Positions 28,499 through 38,656 of a stretch of DNA of 64,000 nucleotides are shown in pieces. The notes beneath the pieces are model-generated. The model was not told where the DNA came from. It worked only from the letters and a program-made list of their open reading frames with translations, and did not search any database. Source of the stretch: CAWEBF01 sp963807235. Lineage in GTDB: Bacteria > Acidobacteriota > Vicinamibacteria > Vicinamibacterales > UBA2999. Each line of letters begins with the position of its first letter. Position 1 is the stretch's first letter. Made by a program: the position numbers and the translations under genes. The stretch lies in contig CAWEBF010000004.1 in assembly GCA_963807235.1 (NCBI GenBank), positions 177,129 through 241,128 on the forward strand, given 5' to 3'.

Positions 28499-28525
28499 AC
28501 TGGCCGCGCCGGAACTGGCCGTGCC
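28499..28525. promoter_or_regulatory. Twelve-base direct repeat, candidate HxlR operator
   Basis: ACTGGCCGCGCC at 28499-28510 and ACTGGCCGTGCC at 28514-28525 differ by one base and lie 15 bases apart, ending 10 bases before the regulator ATG. They are in the 128-base gap shared with the divergent haloperoxidase gene. Autoregulation is a guess from position. Confidence 0.25.
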
Positions 28526-28535
28526 AGGATGCGGC

Positions 28536-29243
28536 ATGCAGAAATACCAGCAGGACCGTCCCGTCGCGCGGGCGTGCGAGATTCTGGCGGATCGATGGAC
28601 CCCGCTCATCGTGCGAGAACTCATCCTTGGCAGCCATCGCTTCAATGAGATCGAACGCGGGTTGCCGGGAATCTCGCGCTCGCTACTGGCGTCGCGTCTT
28701 CGGGACCTGGAAGACGCCGGGGTGATCGAGCGGCTACCCGGAGCGCACGCGAAGGTCACGGCGTATCACCTGTCGGAAGCCGGGCGCGAGCTCAAGACCG
28801 TCATCGAGTCGCTTGGCGCGTGGGGCGTCCGGTGGGCCTTCGGGGAGCCGCGGCCGGAGGAATTGGATGCGGGGCTGCTGATCTGGAGGATCCACCAGCG
28901 AATCAACCGCGAGCTGCTGCCCGACCGGCGGACGGTCGTGGAATTCGACTTCACGGGCCCTCACGGGCGGCGCGTCTGGCTGCTGCTCGAGCCCCGCGAG
29001 GTGTCGGTCTGTGTCACTCCCCCAGGGTTCGATTCCGATCTCATCGTCCGGGCGGACCTGGCGCTTTTCTATCGCGTCTGGCTGGGACAGATCGAGTACG
29101 ACGCCACCATTCGCTGTCGCTCGGTGGTTGTCGAAGGGCTGCCCGCCCTTGCGAACCAGCTGCCGCGGTGGTTCCTGTGGAGCCCGATGGCGCGTTTCGT
29201 TCGGGAACGCGAGCCCACGGTGGCGGAGCGCCGCGCCGGCTGA
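28536..29243 (+). CDS. HxlR-family transcriptional regulator
   Basis: 235 residues. The N-terminal HxlR winged helix (about residues 8-100) reads CEILADRWTPLIVRELILG, HRFNEIERGLPGISRSLLA and LRDLEDAGVIERLPG. The C-terminal about 120 residues form an extra domain (SCP2-like by position) absent from minimal HxlR proteins. ATG 28536 begins the HxlR consensus; upstream in-frame sequence overlaps the haloperoxidase promoter. HxlR proteins usually control an adjacent divergent gene and respond to reactive aldehydes or thiol oxidation, which fits a peroxidase target, but this is inference. Confidence 0.88.
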   Translation: MQKYQQDRPVARACEILADRWTPLIVRELILGSHRFNEIERGLPGISRSLLASRLRDLEDAGVIERLPGAHAKVTAYHLSEAGRELKTVIESLGAWGVRWAFGEPRPEELDAGLLIWRIHQRINRELLPDRRTVVEFDFTGPHGRRVWLLLEPREVSVCVTPPGFDSDLIVRADLALFYRVWLGQIEYDATIRCRSVVVEGLPALANQLPRWFLWSPMARFVREREPTVAERRAG

Positions 29244-29294
29244 CGTCGTGGTCCACTATCATTCTTCACACGCCTGAGACTGCTGAGGGATGAG

Positions 29295-30702
29295 ATGAGG
29301 ATGCGCATTCCCGTGATGGTGCTGCTGGCCGCGGTCGCGGCGGCGGCACAGGCCCCGCCCGCGCCCGGCGCGGTGCGCACCATGCGTGTGGACTACTTCC
29401 ACACCGGCGACGCCAAACAGGAACTCTTCTCGTTCGACGAGGCCGTGGTCGAGCCGGCGGTCTGGTCGGGCCATCCCGGCGCGCGCGGCCGACCCGCTGA
29501 ACTACGGCGCCTATGGCTTCGACGTGCGTGACGCGGCATCGAAGGCGCTGCTCTACTCGCGAGGCTTCGGCTCGATCTTCGACGAGTGGTCCACGACCGA
29601 CGAGGCCGCCACCATCACGAAGACCTTTCACGAGTCGGTGCGGTTTCCGGTGCCGGCCTCGCCCGTCACCGTGACCATCCGCAAGCGCACGGGCGCCACC
29701 TGGCGCGACCTGTGGACCGTGACCGTCGATCCCAGGAACATGTTCGTGAACACCGCGGGACCGGAACCCTCGCCCGGCGCGCTGATCGCCTTCGAAAAGA
29801 ACGGCGACCCGGCGACGAAGGTGGACCTGCTGTTGCTCGGAGACGGCTATACCGCCGCCGAACGACGGAAGTTCGAGGCCGATTCCCGTCGCCTGCTGGC
29901 CGTGCTCTTCTCCACTTCGCCCTTCAAGGAGCGGCGCAGCGATTTCAACGTGTGGGGGCTGGTGCCTGCAGCCAGGGAGTCGGGGATTTCCCGGCCGTCC
30001 ACCGGCATCCATCGCAGCAATCCGGTCAGCAGCACCTACGACGCCTTCGGCTCCGAACGCTACATCCTGGCGTTCGACAACAAGGCGTTCCGCCGCCATG
30101 CGTCCTACGCGCCCTACGACGTCGTCGAGATCGTCGTCAACGGGCGTACCTACGGGGGCGGCGGCATCTACGGCCTCTACAGCACCGTGGCGGCCGACAA
30201 CGCGTTCGCGCCCTACGTATTCGTCCACGAGTTCGGCCATCACTTCGCCGCGCTGGCCGATGAGTACTACACGTCGCCGGTAGCCTATCTGCCTTCGTCA
30301 ACACGGGACGAGCCGTGGGAGCCGAACGTCACCGCGCTCCGGGATCCGAACACGCTGAAATGGAAGGATCTGGTGAAGCCGGGCACGCCGCTGCCGACGC
30401 CCTGGCCCAAAGACGCGTTCGAGATGGCCTCACGCGAATCGCAGGCGAGGCGCGCCAAGCTGCGCGCGGACAAGCGGCCCGAGTCGGAGATGGAGGCGCT
30501 GTTCGCGGAGGAGCGGCGGCGCGACGACGTCATGTTCGCGACGTCCCGAGGGCTCGTGGGCGCCTTCGAGGGCGCCCGCTACGAGGCCAAAGGCTACTAC
30601 CGCCCCGAGGCCAACTGCATCATGTTCACTCGTGCGGACTTCTTCTGCGCGGTCTGCCGGCGCGCGCTCGAGCAGGTGATCGACACCTATTCGCGCCAGT
30701 AA
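29295..30702 (+). CDS. Peptidase M64 (IgA peptidase-type) (frameshifted)
   Basis: About 468 residues, exported (MRMRIPVMVLLAAVAAAAQA). N-terminal beta domain MRVDYFHTGDAKQELFSFDE, then the M64 catalytic domain: LLLLGDGYTAAERRKF, RYILAFDN and the zinc-binding HEFGHHFAALADEYY, followed by the C-terminal CIMFT and FCAVCRRALEQ. The N-terminal piece and the rest are in different frames. An extra base near 29476-29490 (GC-rich) is the simplest cause, joining VVEPAVWSG to RAADPLNYGAYGF. The family are secreted metallopeptidases; the target is unknown. Confidence 0.87.
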
Positions 30703-30708
30703 TCGTCC

Positions 30709-30735
30709 TTGTCTGACGGCGGCAAATGTTATAAA
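30709..30735 (+). promoter_or_regulatory. Possible promoter with extended -10
   Basis: TTGTCT at 30709-30714 and TATAAA at 30730-30735, the latter preceded by TGT (extended -10). The spacer is 15 bases, shorter than ideal. It lies 63 bases upstream of the TonB receptor start in the 95-base gap after the M64 gene and is a local AT-rich patch. Similarity to the sigma-70 consensus is the only support. Confidence 0.3.
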
Positions 30736-30797
30736 CAGCGTCCAGTCGAAAGCGCCCTGTCCCCGGGTAACGCACTTCAGACCGAAGGAGGACTGGC

Positions 30798-33700
30798 ATG
30801 CGTGCAGCATCGACGTCCGTCTGGCTTGCGGCGGCTGTCCTGCTGCCGACTCTCGCGCTAGCGCAAGGAACCCTCACAGGCACCGTCAGGGACCAATCCT
30901 CCGCTGTGCTGCCGGGCGTTACCGTCGAGGCGGCCAGCCCAGCCCTCATCGAAAAAGTGCGCGCGGCCGTCACCGACAGCACGGGCCAGTACCGCATTAC
31001 CGGCCTGAACCCCGGCACCTACTCGCTGACCTTCAGGCTGACCGGCTTCAACGTGGTCAAACGGGAGGGCATCGAGCTCGGCGGCACGACCACGCTGACG
31101 ATCCCCGTGGACATGCGTGTCGGCGCTCTCGAGGAAACCATCACGGTCACCGGTGAGTCGCCGGTGGTCGACGTCCAGACCGCGCAGCGCGAGACGGTGC
31201 TCAGCGCCGACGTCGTCGCGGCCGTCCCGGGGAACCGCTCCGTCGGCACGCTGCTGAACGCCGTCCCCGGCCTGGTCGTCAACGAAGGCGCGCTCGCCGC
31301 GTCGCCGACGATGACCTTCTTCGCCGCGCGCGGCGGGCCGATCAACGAAGGGCCGCATGGCGATCAACGGCATGACGATCGCGGCGCCGTTCAACGGCGG
31401 CGGCGTGTCCACCTACATCCTGGATTCGATCAACGTCGACGAGATCTCGGTGGCCGTCGCGGCGGCCTCGGCGAGTCGGACATCGGCGGGCCGATGATGA
31501 ACCTGGTGCCGCGATCGGGCGGCAACCAGTTCCGCGGCTCGGCGTTCATCAACAACGCCGGGGACTGGTCGCGCGGCAACAACCTGACTCCGGCATTGAC
31601 GGCGCCCCCTCCGGGACCGAACCTCGCGGAAACGCCCGGCATCATCAACTCCTACGACACGAGCGTCTCCTACGGCGGTCCGACTCAAGCGCGATCGACT
31701 CTGGTTCTTTGGCAGCTATCGCAGCCTGAACACGGCGGCGGCGGTCACGGGCGTCGTCGTACAACGCGAACGCCTACGACGCCTCGCGCTGGGACTGGGT
31801 GGGCGACCCGAGGGTCACGGCGCGGACGCTGCAGGGACGCGCGTCGTACATCGGACAGGATCACGGCCCAGGTATCCAGCCAAACATCGCATCTCGTACA
31901 ACCAGGAGTACCAGCGCCGCTGCGAGGGATCGACACTGCGGATCGAAAGCGACAACGGCTGCAACACGCGCGGCGCCGACTGGGTCGCGGTTGGGAGCAG
32001 GCGCAACGCACCCCTTCACCCGAGGCCAATCCAAGCTTACTTCGGCAACCTTCCGTATCACGTCAACCAGGCGATATGGACGGCGCCGATGACGAACAAG
32101 CTCCTGCTCGAGGCGGGCTTCACCCGCTTCATGTTCCGCGGCGGAACGACGGGCCGGCCAGCGCCTGACGGCATCATGGACATGATTCCGGTGACCGAGC
32201 AGTCCACGGCGAACAATCCGTTGACGCGGCCTGCCGTATGCGCCGCGCGCGAACTTCGTCTATCGAGGGGTGGCGACCGCCAACCCGAATTACGCCAACC
32301 CGAACAACTGGCGCGCCTCGGCCTCGTACGTCACGGGCTCGCATGAGATGAAGGTCGGCTATCAGGGCGCGTACATCCGCGTCAAAAACTGGTTCCTCGT
32401 CAACGAGTAGCAGTTGGCCTACCGCTTCAACCAGGGCGTGCCGAACCAGTTCACCTTCCGGCTGCCGGAGTGGCACCAGTCCGACCGCACGGGAACAGGC
32501 GCGGTGTACGTCCAGGACAAGTGGACGCGCGGCCGGCTGACGCTGCAGGGCGCATTCCGCTACGACCGCGCCTGGAGCTTCACGCCGGCGGAACACAACG
32601 GGACGGAGTTGACGTCGCCGTTCAACGCGGCGCCGATCAGCTTCCCGCGGACGCCCGGCGTCGATTCATTCAACGACATCACGCCGCGCTTCGGCGCGGC
32701 CTACGACGTGTTTGGCAACGGCAAGACGGCGCTGAAGTTCAATCTCGGCCACTATCTCGATTCGGCCACCAACGACAGCGAGTACACGAGCAACAGCCCG
32801 GCGGCACGTATCGTTCGCCAGGCCTCCCGGAACTGGCAGGACACGGACAACGACAAAGTCATCGACTGCGACATCCTGAATTTTGCGGCAAACGGCGAGT
32901 GCGCCTCTGCTGACTGGCAATGACGCGAACTTCGGAGGCGTCTCGGGCACCACCACGCAGGTGAACCCGGAAACGCTGCGGGGCTGGGGCGTCCGTCAGA
33001 ACGACTGGCAATGGGGGATCACCCTACAGCACGAAGTGATCCCGCGTCTCTCGGCAGAAGTCGCGTACAACCGGCGGTGGTTCAAGGGCGCAAAGGTGAC
33101 CGACAACACGCTGCGCGGGCCCAACGACTACGAGACATTCACCATCGCCGCGCCTCAGGATCCTCGGCTACCGGGCGGCGGCGGCTATCCGATCACGCTG
33201 GCGATGCTGAGGGCCGCGGCCCCTGCGGCGCGCAGAACTACATCACGTTCGAAAGCGATTTCGGACCCGAGCGCACGCAGTACTGGCAGGGCGTCGACGT
33301 CACGCTGAACGCTCGTCTTCGTCAGGGGCTGATCCTGCAGTTCGGGACGCAGACCGGCCGGTCGGTCGAGGACACCTGCGAGATGGCACAGGTGCTCGAC
33401 TCGACGGCCGCGCCCGCCTTGTTGACGAACAGCTCCACGATCAAGGACCTGCGCAACTGCCGTGATGTCGATCCGTTCGAGACGACGATCCGGGGACTGG
33501 CGTCGTACACGATCCCGAAAATCGACGTGCTGGTCAGCGGCACGGTGCGTTCGCAACCGGGGCTCGCGCTCGTCGCCAACTGGCCGGTACCGAACTCGGT
33601 GATTCAGAGCATCATCGGACGGCTGCCGCCGGGTGGTTTGGCGACCGGCAACACGACCGTCGACATCCTGGACAACGATCATCGGCTCTACGTCGACGAC

Positions 33701-33929
33701 CGGCGCACGCAGGTCGACATGCGGTTCGCGAAGATCCTCCGGTTCGGCGCGAGGCGTCTGGATATCGGTGTGGACCTCAACAACCTGCTGAACACGAATT
33801 ACTCGACGACGTTCGAGAACACGTATCAGTACACCGCTGGCAACACCGGTCTGGGCGGGACGTGGAACAATCCGACGGCCATCATACGCGCCGCGGTTCG
33901 TCCGCTGGAACCTGACCGTGGACTTCTGA
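30798..33929 (+). pseudogene. TonB-dependent receptor, Oar-like, with many frameshifts and a stop
   Basis: About 1040 codons in pieces. AAGGAGG stands 6 bases before the ATG. The first 185 residues are intact: signal peptide, carboxypeptidase-regulatory domain (LPGVTVEAASPALIEKV, identical in that block to the receptor at 1-2371) and ITVTGESPVVDVQ. From about 31355 the frame changes repeatedly (near 31360, 31470, 31690, 31760, 31850 and beyond), and a TAG interrupts at 32408. Longer clean stretches return at 32414-32920 (FRLPEWHQSDRT) and 33240-33890 (barrel). The natural end RFVRWNLTVDF appears after one more shift, stop at 33927-33929. Either a decaying gene or a poorly resolved assembly patch. 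Confidence 0.85.
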
Positions 33930-33950
33930 TACGTTCTCGCGGTCCCGCCC

Positions 33951-34439
33951 TCAACCTCGCGTTGACCCGCTTGAAACGAGGGCCTCGGGTGCGTGATCGA
34001 CGACGAGATTCGGCTCGATGCCGTGTTCGAGGAAGAACTTCGCACCGGCGAGAACCAGGTTGAAGCCACCCGTCGAATCGAGTGCCTTCGCGACGATCTC
34101 GTCGGCGTCACCCTTGAAGCCCCAGTTTCTGATCTTGACGAAGGTCCGGTCCCCGTCCTTTGCCTCGAACGTCCACTCGACCATCGTCGGAGCTTCCGGG
34201 CCATCCCATTCGATCAGGATCTTCTTGCCCGGCTCGATCGTCTTCACGTCAACCGTCGTGCCGACGCCATACATCTCCCAGTCCCATCGCACCCGCTTGC
34301 CGGCCTCCAATTTCTCACTGCCTTTGCTGAACCAGAAGCGCGATGTGATGGCCGGGTCCACGAAGGCCTCGAAGACTGCCCTGGCGGGCCTACGGATCAG
34401 CATCTGCGCTTCGGCGACCGGTTGTTTGCTATTGGTCAT
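33951..34439 (-). CDS. SRPBCC/AHSA1-type ligand-binding protein
   Basis: 162 residues with the START-like fold of the AHSA1 group: AEAQMLIRRPARAVFEAFVDP, FWFSKGSEKLEAGKRV, VEWTFEAKDGDRTFVKI and a C-terminal helix (KALDSTGGFNLVLAGAKFFLE). Cytoplasmic, no signal peptide. Start taken at MTNSKQP. Such proteins bind hydrophobic ligands or act as stress-related cochaperone-like proteins. Convergent with the broken TonB gene, 21 bases apart. The C-terminal few residues could be affected by sequence error. Confidence 0.85.
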   Translation of the reverse strand: MTNSKQPVAEAQMLIRRPARAVFEAFVDPAITSRFWFSKGSEKLEAGKRVRWDWEMYGVGTTVDVKTIEPGKKILIEWDGPEAPTMVEWTFEAKDGDRTFVKIRNWGFKGDADEIVAKALDSTGGFNLVLAGAKFFLEHGIEPNLVVDHAPEALVSSGSTRG

Positions 34440-34619
34440 GTCTTGGACCCCATGCTCATCGTGATCCACCCCTTCGGCAAGCCGGCTGATCAGAACCGGC
34501 GCCTGTGGTTCTCCTAGTTCGGGCTTGCAAAAAACGGATCAAGCAGACCCTCCGGCTGGCGCGGGCTTGCGGTTCGCATGCTTCAGCACGCCCCTTGCAA
34601 AGCAATGCCGGGGGTGGGT

Positions 34620-34848
34620 ATGGCGAAGTATGGAAAGGGCGCCACGAAGACGGTTGAGTCGGCGATGCGGCGAAGGAAGAAGGGCACGCTGAAGAGTGGG
34701 TCGGGTCGAAAGGTCACGAGCCGCAAGCAGGGCGATCGCCATCGGACTCAACGAGGCCCGTGAGAAGGGCGCAAAAGTACCGTCGCGGAAGTCGTCCCGG
34801 AAGGGCACTCGGAAAACCGCTCGAAAGGGATCGGCGAAGAAGCGCTAG
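34620..34848 (+). CDS. DUF6496-type small basic protein (frameshifted)
   Basis: About 75 residues, Lys/Arg/Ser-rich. MAKYGKGATKTVESAMRR, then LKSGSGRKVTSRKQ, then in the next frame AIAIGLNEAREKGAKVPSR and a basic tail. One extra G in GGG 34730-34732 explains the break; the KVTSRKQAIAIGL junction is the hallmark of the family. Such proteins look like small nucleic-acid-binding proteins; function is unproven. Lies 77 bases upstream of the Hcp gene in the same direction. Confidence 0.8.
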
Positions 34849-34925
34849 CCTGCGGCCGAGCTCCTGTCGTCAGCACTTCTGATGAGCTCGCGCTTTCGGT
34901 CTCCGCGCTCTAGAATCGTCGCGTC

Positions 34926-35405
34926 ATGGCATTCGACATCTTCGCGAAACTCGGCGACATCAAGGGTGAATCGCGCGACAACAAGCACAAGGACGAAGTC
35001 GAGCTGCTCTCCTGGTCCTGGGGTGTCTCCCAGAGTGGTACTTTGTCCCCGGGCGGCGTCGTTGCGGGCAAGGCGAACTTCAACGATTTCAGCTTCACGC
35101 ACCACATCGACAAGGCCTCGCCGAGTCTGTTGAAAGCGTGCGCGACCGGTGAGCACATCAAGGAAGCGACCATCACCGTACGCAAGGCGGGCAAGGGTCA
35201 GCAGGAGTTCCTGATCATCAAGATGAACGAGGTCCTGATCACGTCCGTCAGCCCGAGCGTCTCCGGCGATGCCTCCGACACCGCCGAGAACGTCGCGATG
35301 CAGTTTGCCAAGGTTGCTCTGGAATACAAACCGCAGAAGGCCGACGGATCGCTCGATGCCGGGCTCCACTTCAAGTACGACATCAAGAACAACAAGGAAG
35401 GCTGA
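34926..35405 (+). CDS. hcp: Hcp-family type VI secretion tube/effector protein
   Basis: 159 residues of the Hcp1 family: MAFDIFAKLGDIKGES, ELLSWSWGVSQSG, FSFTHHIDKASPSLLKACATG, ATITVRKAGKGQQEFLIIKM and VALEYKPQKADGSL. Hcp forms hexameric rings that stack into the type VI secretion tube and is itself secreted. No other type VI structural gene lies within the window, so this is an orphan hcp. Twelve bases downstream, in the same direction, is a TPR-methyltransferase gene, so the two probably form one transcript. Confidence 0.93.
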   Translation: MAFDIFAKLGDIKGESRDNKHKDEVELLSWSWGVSQSGTLSPGGVVAGKANFNDFSFTHHIDKASPSLLKACATGEHIKEATITVRKAGKGQQEFLIIKMNEVLITSVSPSVSGDASDTAENVAMQFAKVALEYKPQKADGSLDAGLHFKYDIKNNKEG

Positions 35406-35417
35406 CAGGACGGAGCG

Positions 35418-36731
35418 GTGGCGACCGACCGCGCGGTCAGCCTGAACGAAGCGATATCGATCGCCATCCGGCTGCAACAGAACGAACAGTGGACGGCGGC
35501 ACGCGACATCTACCGCAGCGTGCTCGACGTCGCGCCCGACTTCCCCGACGCGGTGCACTACTCGGGCGTGCTCGCCCATCAGGAGGGGCGCAGCGAGCTG
35601 GCAGTCGAGCTGATCGAGAGGAGTCTCGCGCTCGAGCCCGATCGAGCGGACTGGCACAGCAATCTGGCGATCGTCCTGCGCGATCGCCTCGAGCTGGATC
35701 CGGCGATTGCGGCCTGTCAGCGCGCGATTGCGCTCGATCCGAGTCACGCCAACGCGCACAACAATCTCGGGGTCCTTCTGCGGGCGCAGGGCCGAGTGGC
35801 TGAAGCAGAGGCCGCTTATCGAGCCGCCATTCGCGCCCGGCCCGACCATTCGGACGCGTTCACCAACCTGGGCATTCTGCTGAACGGTCAGGGACGAACA
35901 CAGGAAGCGGCCGTCTGCTTCTGCAAGGTCATCACGTTCAGGCCGAAGCACCCCGAGGCCCGGAGACTGCTGGCGCTGGCGCACTGCACCCTCGGCGAAG
36001 TGGACGAGGCAGTGCGCGTCTACGAAGAATGGCTCGCGGAGGAACCGGACAATCCCATTGCCCACCACCTGATCGCGGCGTGCTCGGGCCGCGACGTTCC
36101 GGCACGGGCATCGGATGCCTTCATCGAACAGACGTTCGACAGTTTCGCGGGCAGCTTCGAGGCCAAGCTCGCCAAATTGTTGTACCGCGCCCCGGCTCTG
36201 GTGACGGCGATGCTGGCCGGGGCGAATGCCGAAGGATCGAAGAGTCTCGATGTGCTCGATGCCGGATGCGGCACCGGGTTGTGCGGGCCCCTCATCGCGC
36301 CATACGCACGGCGGCTGGTGGGAGTCGACCTGTCGGAGGGCATGCTGGCGCAGGCGAAGACGAAGAACGTCTATGACGAACTGGTCAAGTCTGAGCTGAC
36401 TGCGTACCTGCGCGACTCCCCGGCCGCGTTCGACGCAATCGTGTCAGCGGACACCCTGGTGTATTTTGGACCGCTCCAGGACGTCGTCGCGGCGGCAGCC
36501 CGTGCGCTGCGACCCGGTGGACAGCTGATCTTCACGGTTGAAGAACTGATTGGCTCAGCCTCCGAGCGCGGCTATTCCATCAGTCCGCACGGGCGCTACA
36601 GCCACGCACGTCAGTACATCGAGCGTGTGCTGCGTGAGGCGGACCTGCGGCCGGAGATCGTACCCACGGACTTGCGCCTCGAAGCCGGCGAGGCCGTGCC
36701 AGGGCTGGTGGTGCGCGCTACTCCACACTAA
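35418..36731 (+). CDS. TPR protein with C-terminal SAM-dependent methyltransferase
   Basis: 437 residues from GTG. Residues about 8-220 hold five to six tetratricopeptide repeats (DAVHYSGVLAHQEGRSELAV, NAHNNLGVLLRAQGRVAEAE, DAFTNLGILLNGQGRTQEA). Residues about 235-437 form a class I methyltransferase: LDVLDAGCGTGLCGPLI (SAM motif I at about 277-290), GVDLSEGML (motif II) and ALRPGGQLIFT. No signal peptide. TPR-methyltransferases of this form occur beside protein-modification and secretion genes. Placement right after hcp suggests modification of a secretion component or effector, but no substrate is shown. The 3' end overlaps the convergent quinoprotein gene by 14 bases. Confidence 0.88.
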   Translation: MATDRAVSLNEAISIAIRLQQNEQWTAARDIYRSVLDVAPDFPDAVHYSGVLAHQEGRSELAVELIERSLALEPDRADWHSNLAIVLRDRLELDPAIAACQRAIALDPSHANAHNNLGVLLRAQGRVAEAEAAYRAAIRARPDHSDAFTNLGILLNGQGRTQEAAVCFCKVITFRPKHPEARRLLALAHCTLGEVDEAVRVYEEWLAEEPDNPIAHHLIAACSGRDVPARASDAFIEQTFDSFAGSFEAKLAKLLYRAPALVTAMLAGANAEGSKSLDVLDAGCGTGLCGPLIAPYARRLVGVDLSEGMLAQAKTKNVYDELVKSELTAYLRDSPAAFDAIVSADTLVYFGPLQDVVAAAARALRPGGQLIFTVEELIGSASERGYSISPHGRYSHARQYIERVLREADLRPEIVPTDLRLEAGEAVPGLVVRATPH

Positions 36732-38616
36732 AGGCCAGCAGGACGTTGCCGGCCTGTGCCCCGCTGTTGATCGCGTACCCGGACGCGATGTAGACCATGC
36801 CGTCCACGATCACCGCGCCGGCCGTGGCGATCGCGCCGCCGCGCGCGGGCACCTTGTTTACAGTGTCGAAGTCCTGGGCGGTGTTGAACTCCCAGAGCTG
36901 CTTGCCGTCGGTGGCTGATACGGCGAAGAGCCGGCCGTCGCCGGAGCCTTGGAAGACGACACCTGGAATCGCGGTCGGCGCCGCACCTAGGCCGGCGGTG
37001 CCGCGGCCACCCGGACCGGGGGCCGTGAACACCCACGCCGTCTTGCCGTCGAGGGATTGAACGGCGCCAAGGCCCGCCGCGCCCATGCCGTAGTACACCT
37101 GCCGCTGATCGGCCGCACCGCCCCAGACAATGGCGCCGCGTCCGCGTCCGGTGAAGCCGACCTGCTGCCCGGCGGGATTGACGCGGAACAGCACCGCGCC
37201 GTTGTTGTCAGGATCGAGAGCCCACACATCCGCGCCCTTGGTTCCGGCAATCAACGCACGCTTGCCGTTCGAGAGCGTCACGAGGATCGGCGAGTTGCCG
37301 ATGTCGAAGTCCGGTCCCATCACTTCGGGACACGCCTCGCTGCGATTCGGTCCGGCGCAGCCGCCCATGAACAGATCCTTCTCGACCGAACGCCGTGCCC
37401 AGAGCACCTTGCCGGTCTTCAGATCGAGCGCAAGCACGGCGTCGGTGAGCGGCGACTCCGGCGGCGTCACCGCATCGCCAGTGCCGACGTAGAGTGCGCC
37501 GCGAACAGGATCGATCGTCGGCGAATCCCACACGCCGCCTGTCGCGGGTCCGTACAGTTGCGCACCATTGACCGGCTTCTTCCACGGCTTGGCTGGTTCG
37601 GACAGATAGGTCTTCCAGATTTCCTTGCCGGTATTCGCATCGAGCGCCGCCACTCCGCCGCGCGCCGTGCAGCACGGGTAGTCCTTGTTGCCGCTGTTGA
37701 ACTCCTCGGAGCCGGAGATCGGCACGTAGACGCGACCCTCGTGGTACTTCACGCCGGCGGTGATGCGCGCCACGACGTGGTCGTCCACGCGAACCTTCCA
37801 AAGCTGCCGGCCGGTTTGCGCGTCGAGCGCAAAGATGTTGGCGTGGCCGTCGCCGAAGAACACCGCCCACCGCGCGGCGCCCTGCCCGCTCACCGCGCCG
37901 ACCGTCGGCGAGTTGCGCACGATCGATCCGTTCTGGAACGACCAGTAGACGCAGCCCGTCTTCGCATCGAGCGAGTAGGTGTAGCCGTTGTCGCTGGACG
38001 CGAAGACCCGGCCCGATACGATCGTCGGCTGAGCGTTGTTGGTCACGCCCTTGGGAAAGCCGAAGGCCCACTTGAGCTTCAGCCGCGACACGTCGGCGGC
38101 CGTGAGCCGCGCAGCAGCCGCGGGCTGGAAGCGGGTGTTGCCCAGGTCGTTCCCCCAACCGTTCCATGACGGGCCGCGCGCCGGATCCGGCATGGGCGGG
38201 TTCGCCGTGCACCGGTTGGGCATCGACGCGGCCTCGCCGGCGCCGATGCTTCCCATGGGCCGCCCGCTCATGAACTCGGCGACGCGCGTCTTCTGGATGT
38301 CGCTGAGCGCGATTCCTCCGTGATTGCGCAACGAGAGCGCGGCGAAGATGTTCTCCGGCGTCAACTGCCGGATGCTGGCTGCCGTAGGCGCTTCTGACGG
38401 TTCGTTGCGATGACAGCCGTAGCACTGCCCCTGAAAGGTGGCCCATCCGCTCTCGGTGCCCGGCAGCCCACCGCGTCCCGCCGGCGGTGGAGCGGCGCCG
38501 GCTGGGGGCGCCGGCGTCTGCGGCGGGCTGGCGGGCGCTTGCGCGCCGATGAACGCGGTGCAGAGGAAGAGCGCGGCGGCTGACACGCTTACGGTTGCTC
38601 GGGTGATACGGCGCAC
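36718..38616 (-). CDS. PQQ-dependent quinohemoprotein dehydrogenase, periplasmic
   Basis: 632 residues. Signal peptide, Pro/Ala-rich spacer, then a short cytochrome c domain with CYGCH (Cys65, Cys68, His69). An eight-bladed PQQ propeller follows from about residue 135 with repeated tryptophan-docking blades (LYVGTGDAVT, ALDLKTGKVLWARR, GADVWALDPDNNGAVLF, LFAVSATDGKQLWEF). It resembles polyvinyl-alcohol-dehydrogenase-type enzymes where the haem domain precedes the propeller. It oxidises an alcohol or aldehyde in the periplasm, passing electrons through the haem. The substrate cannot be told. Confidence 0.9.
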   Translation of the reverse strand: MRRITRATVSVSAAALFLCTAFIGAQAPASPPQTPAPPAGAAPPPAGRGGLPGTESGWATFQGQCYGCHRNEPSEAPTAASIRQLTPENIFAALSLRNHGGIALSDIQKTRVAEFMSGRPMGSIGAGEAASMPNRCTANPPMPDPARGPSWNGWGNDLGNTRFQPAAAARLTAADVSRLKLKWAFGFPKGVTNNAQPTIVSGRVFASSDNGYTYSLDAKTGCVYWSFQNGSIVRNSPTVGAVSGQGAARWAVFFGDGHANIFALDAQTGRQLWKVRVDDHVVARITAGVKYHEGRVYVPISGSEEFNSGNKDYPCCTARGGVAALDANTGKEIWKTYLSEPAKPWKKPVNGAQLYGPATGGVWDSPTIDPVRGALYVGTGDAVTPPESPLTDAVLALDLKTGKVLWARRSVEKDLFMGGCAGPNRSEACPEVMGPDFDIGNSPILVTLSNGKRALIAGTKGADVWALDPDNNGAVLFRVNPAGQQVGFTGRGRGAIVWGGAADQRQVYYGMGAAGLGAVQSLDGKTAWVFTAPGPGGRGTAGLGAAPTAIPGVVFQGSGDGRLFAVSATDGKQLWEFNTAQDFDTVNKVPARGGAIATAGAVIVDGMVYIASGYAINSGAQAGNVLLAFSVE

Positions 38617-38656
38617 AGGCAGACTCCTCCGGTAAGTGTATGTCGCTCAGCGCGAG

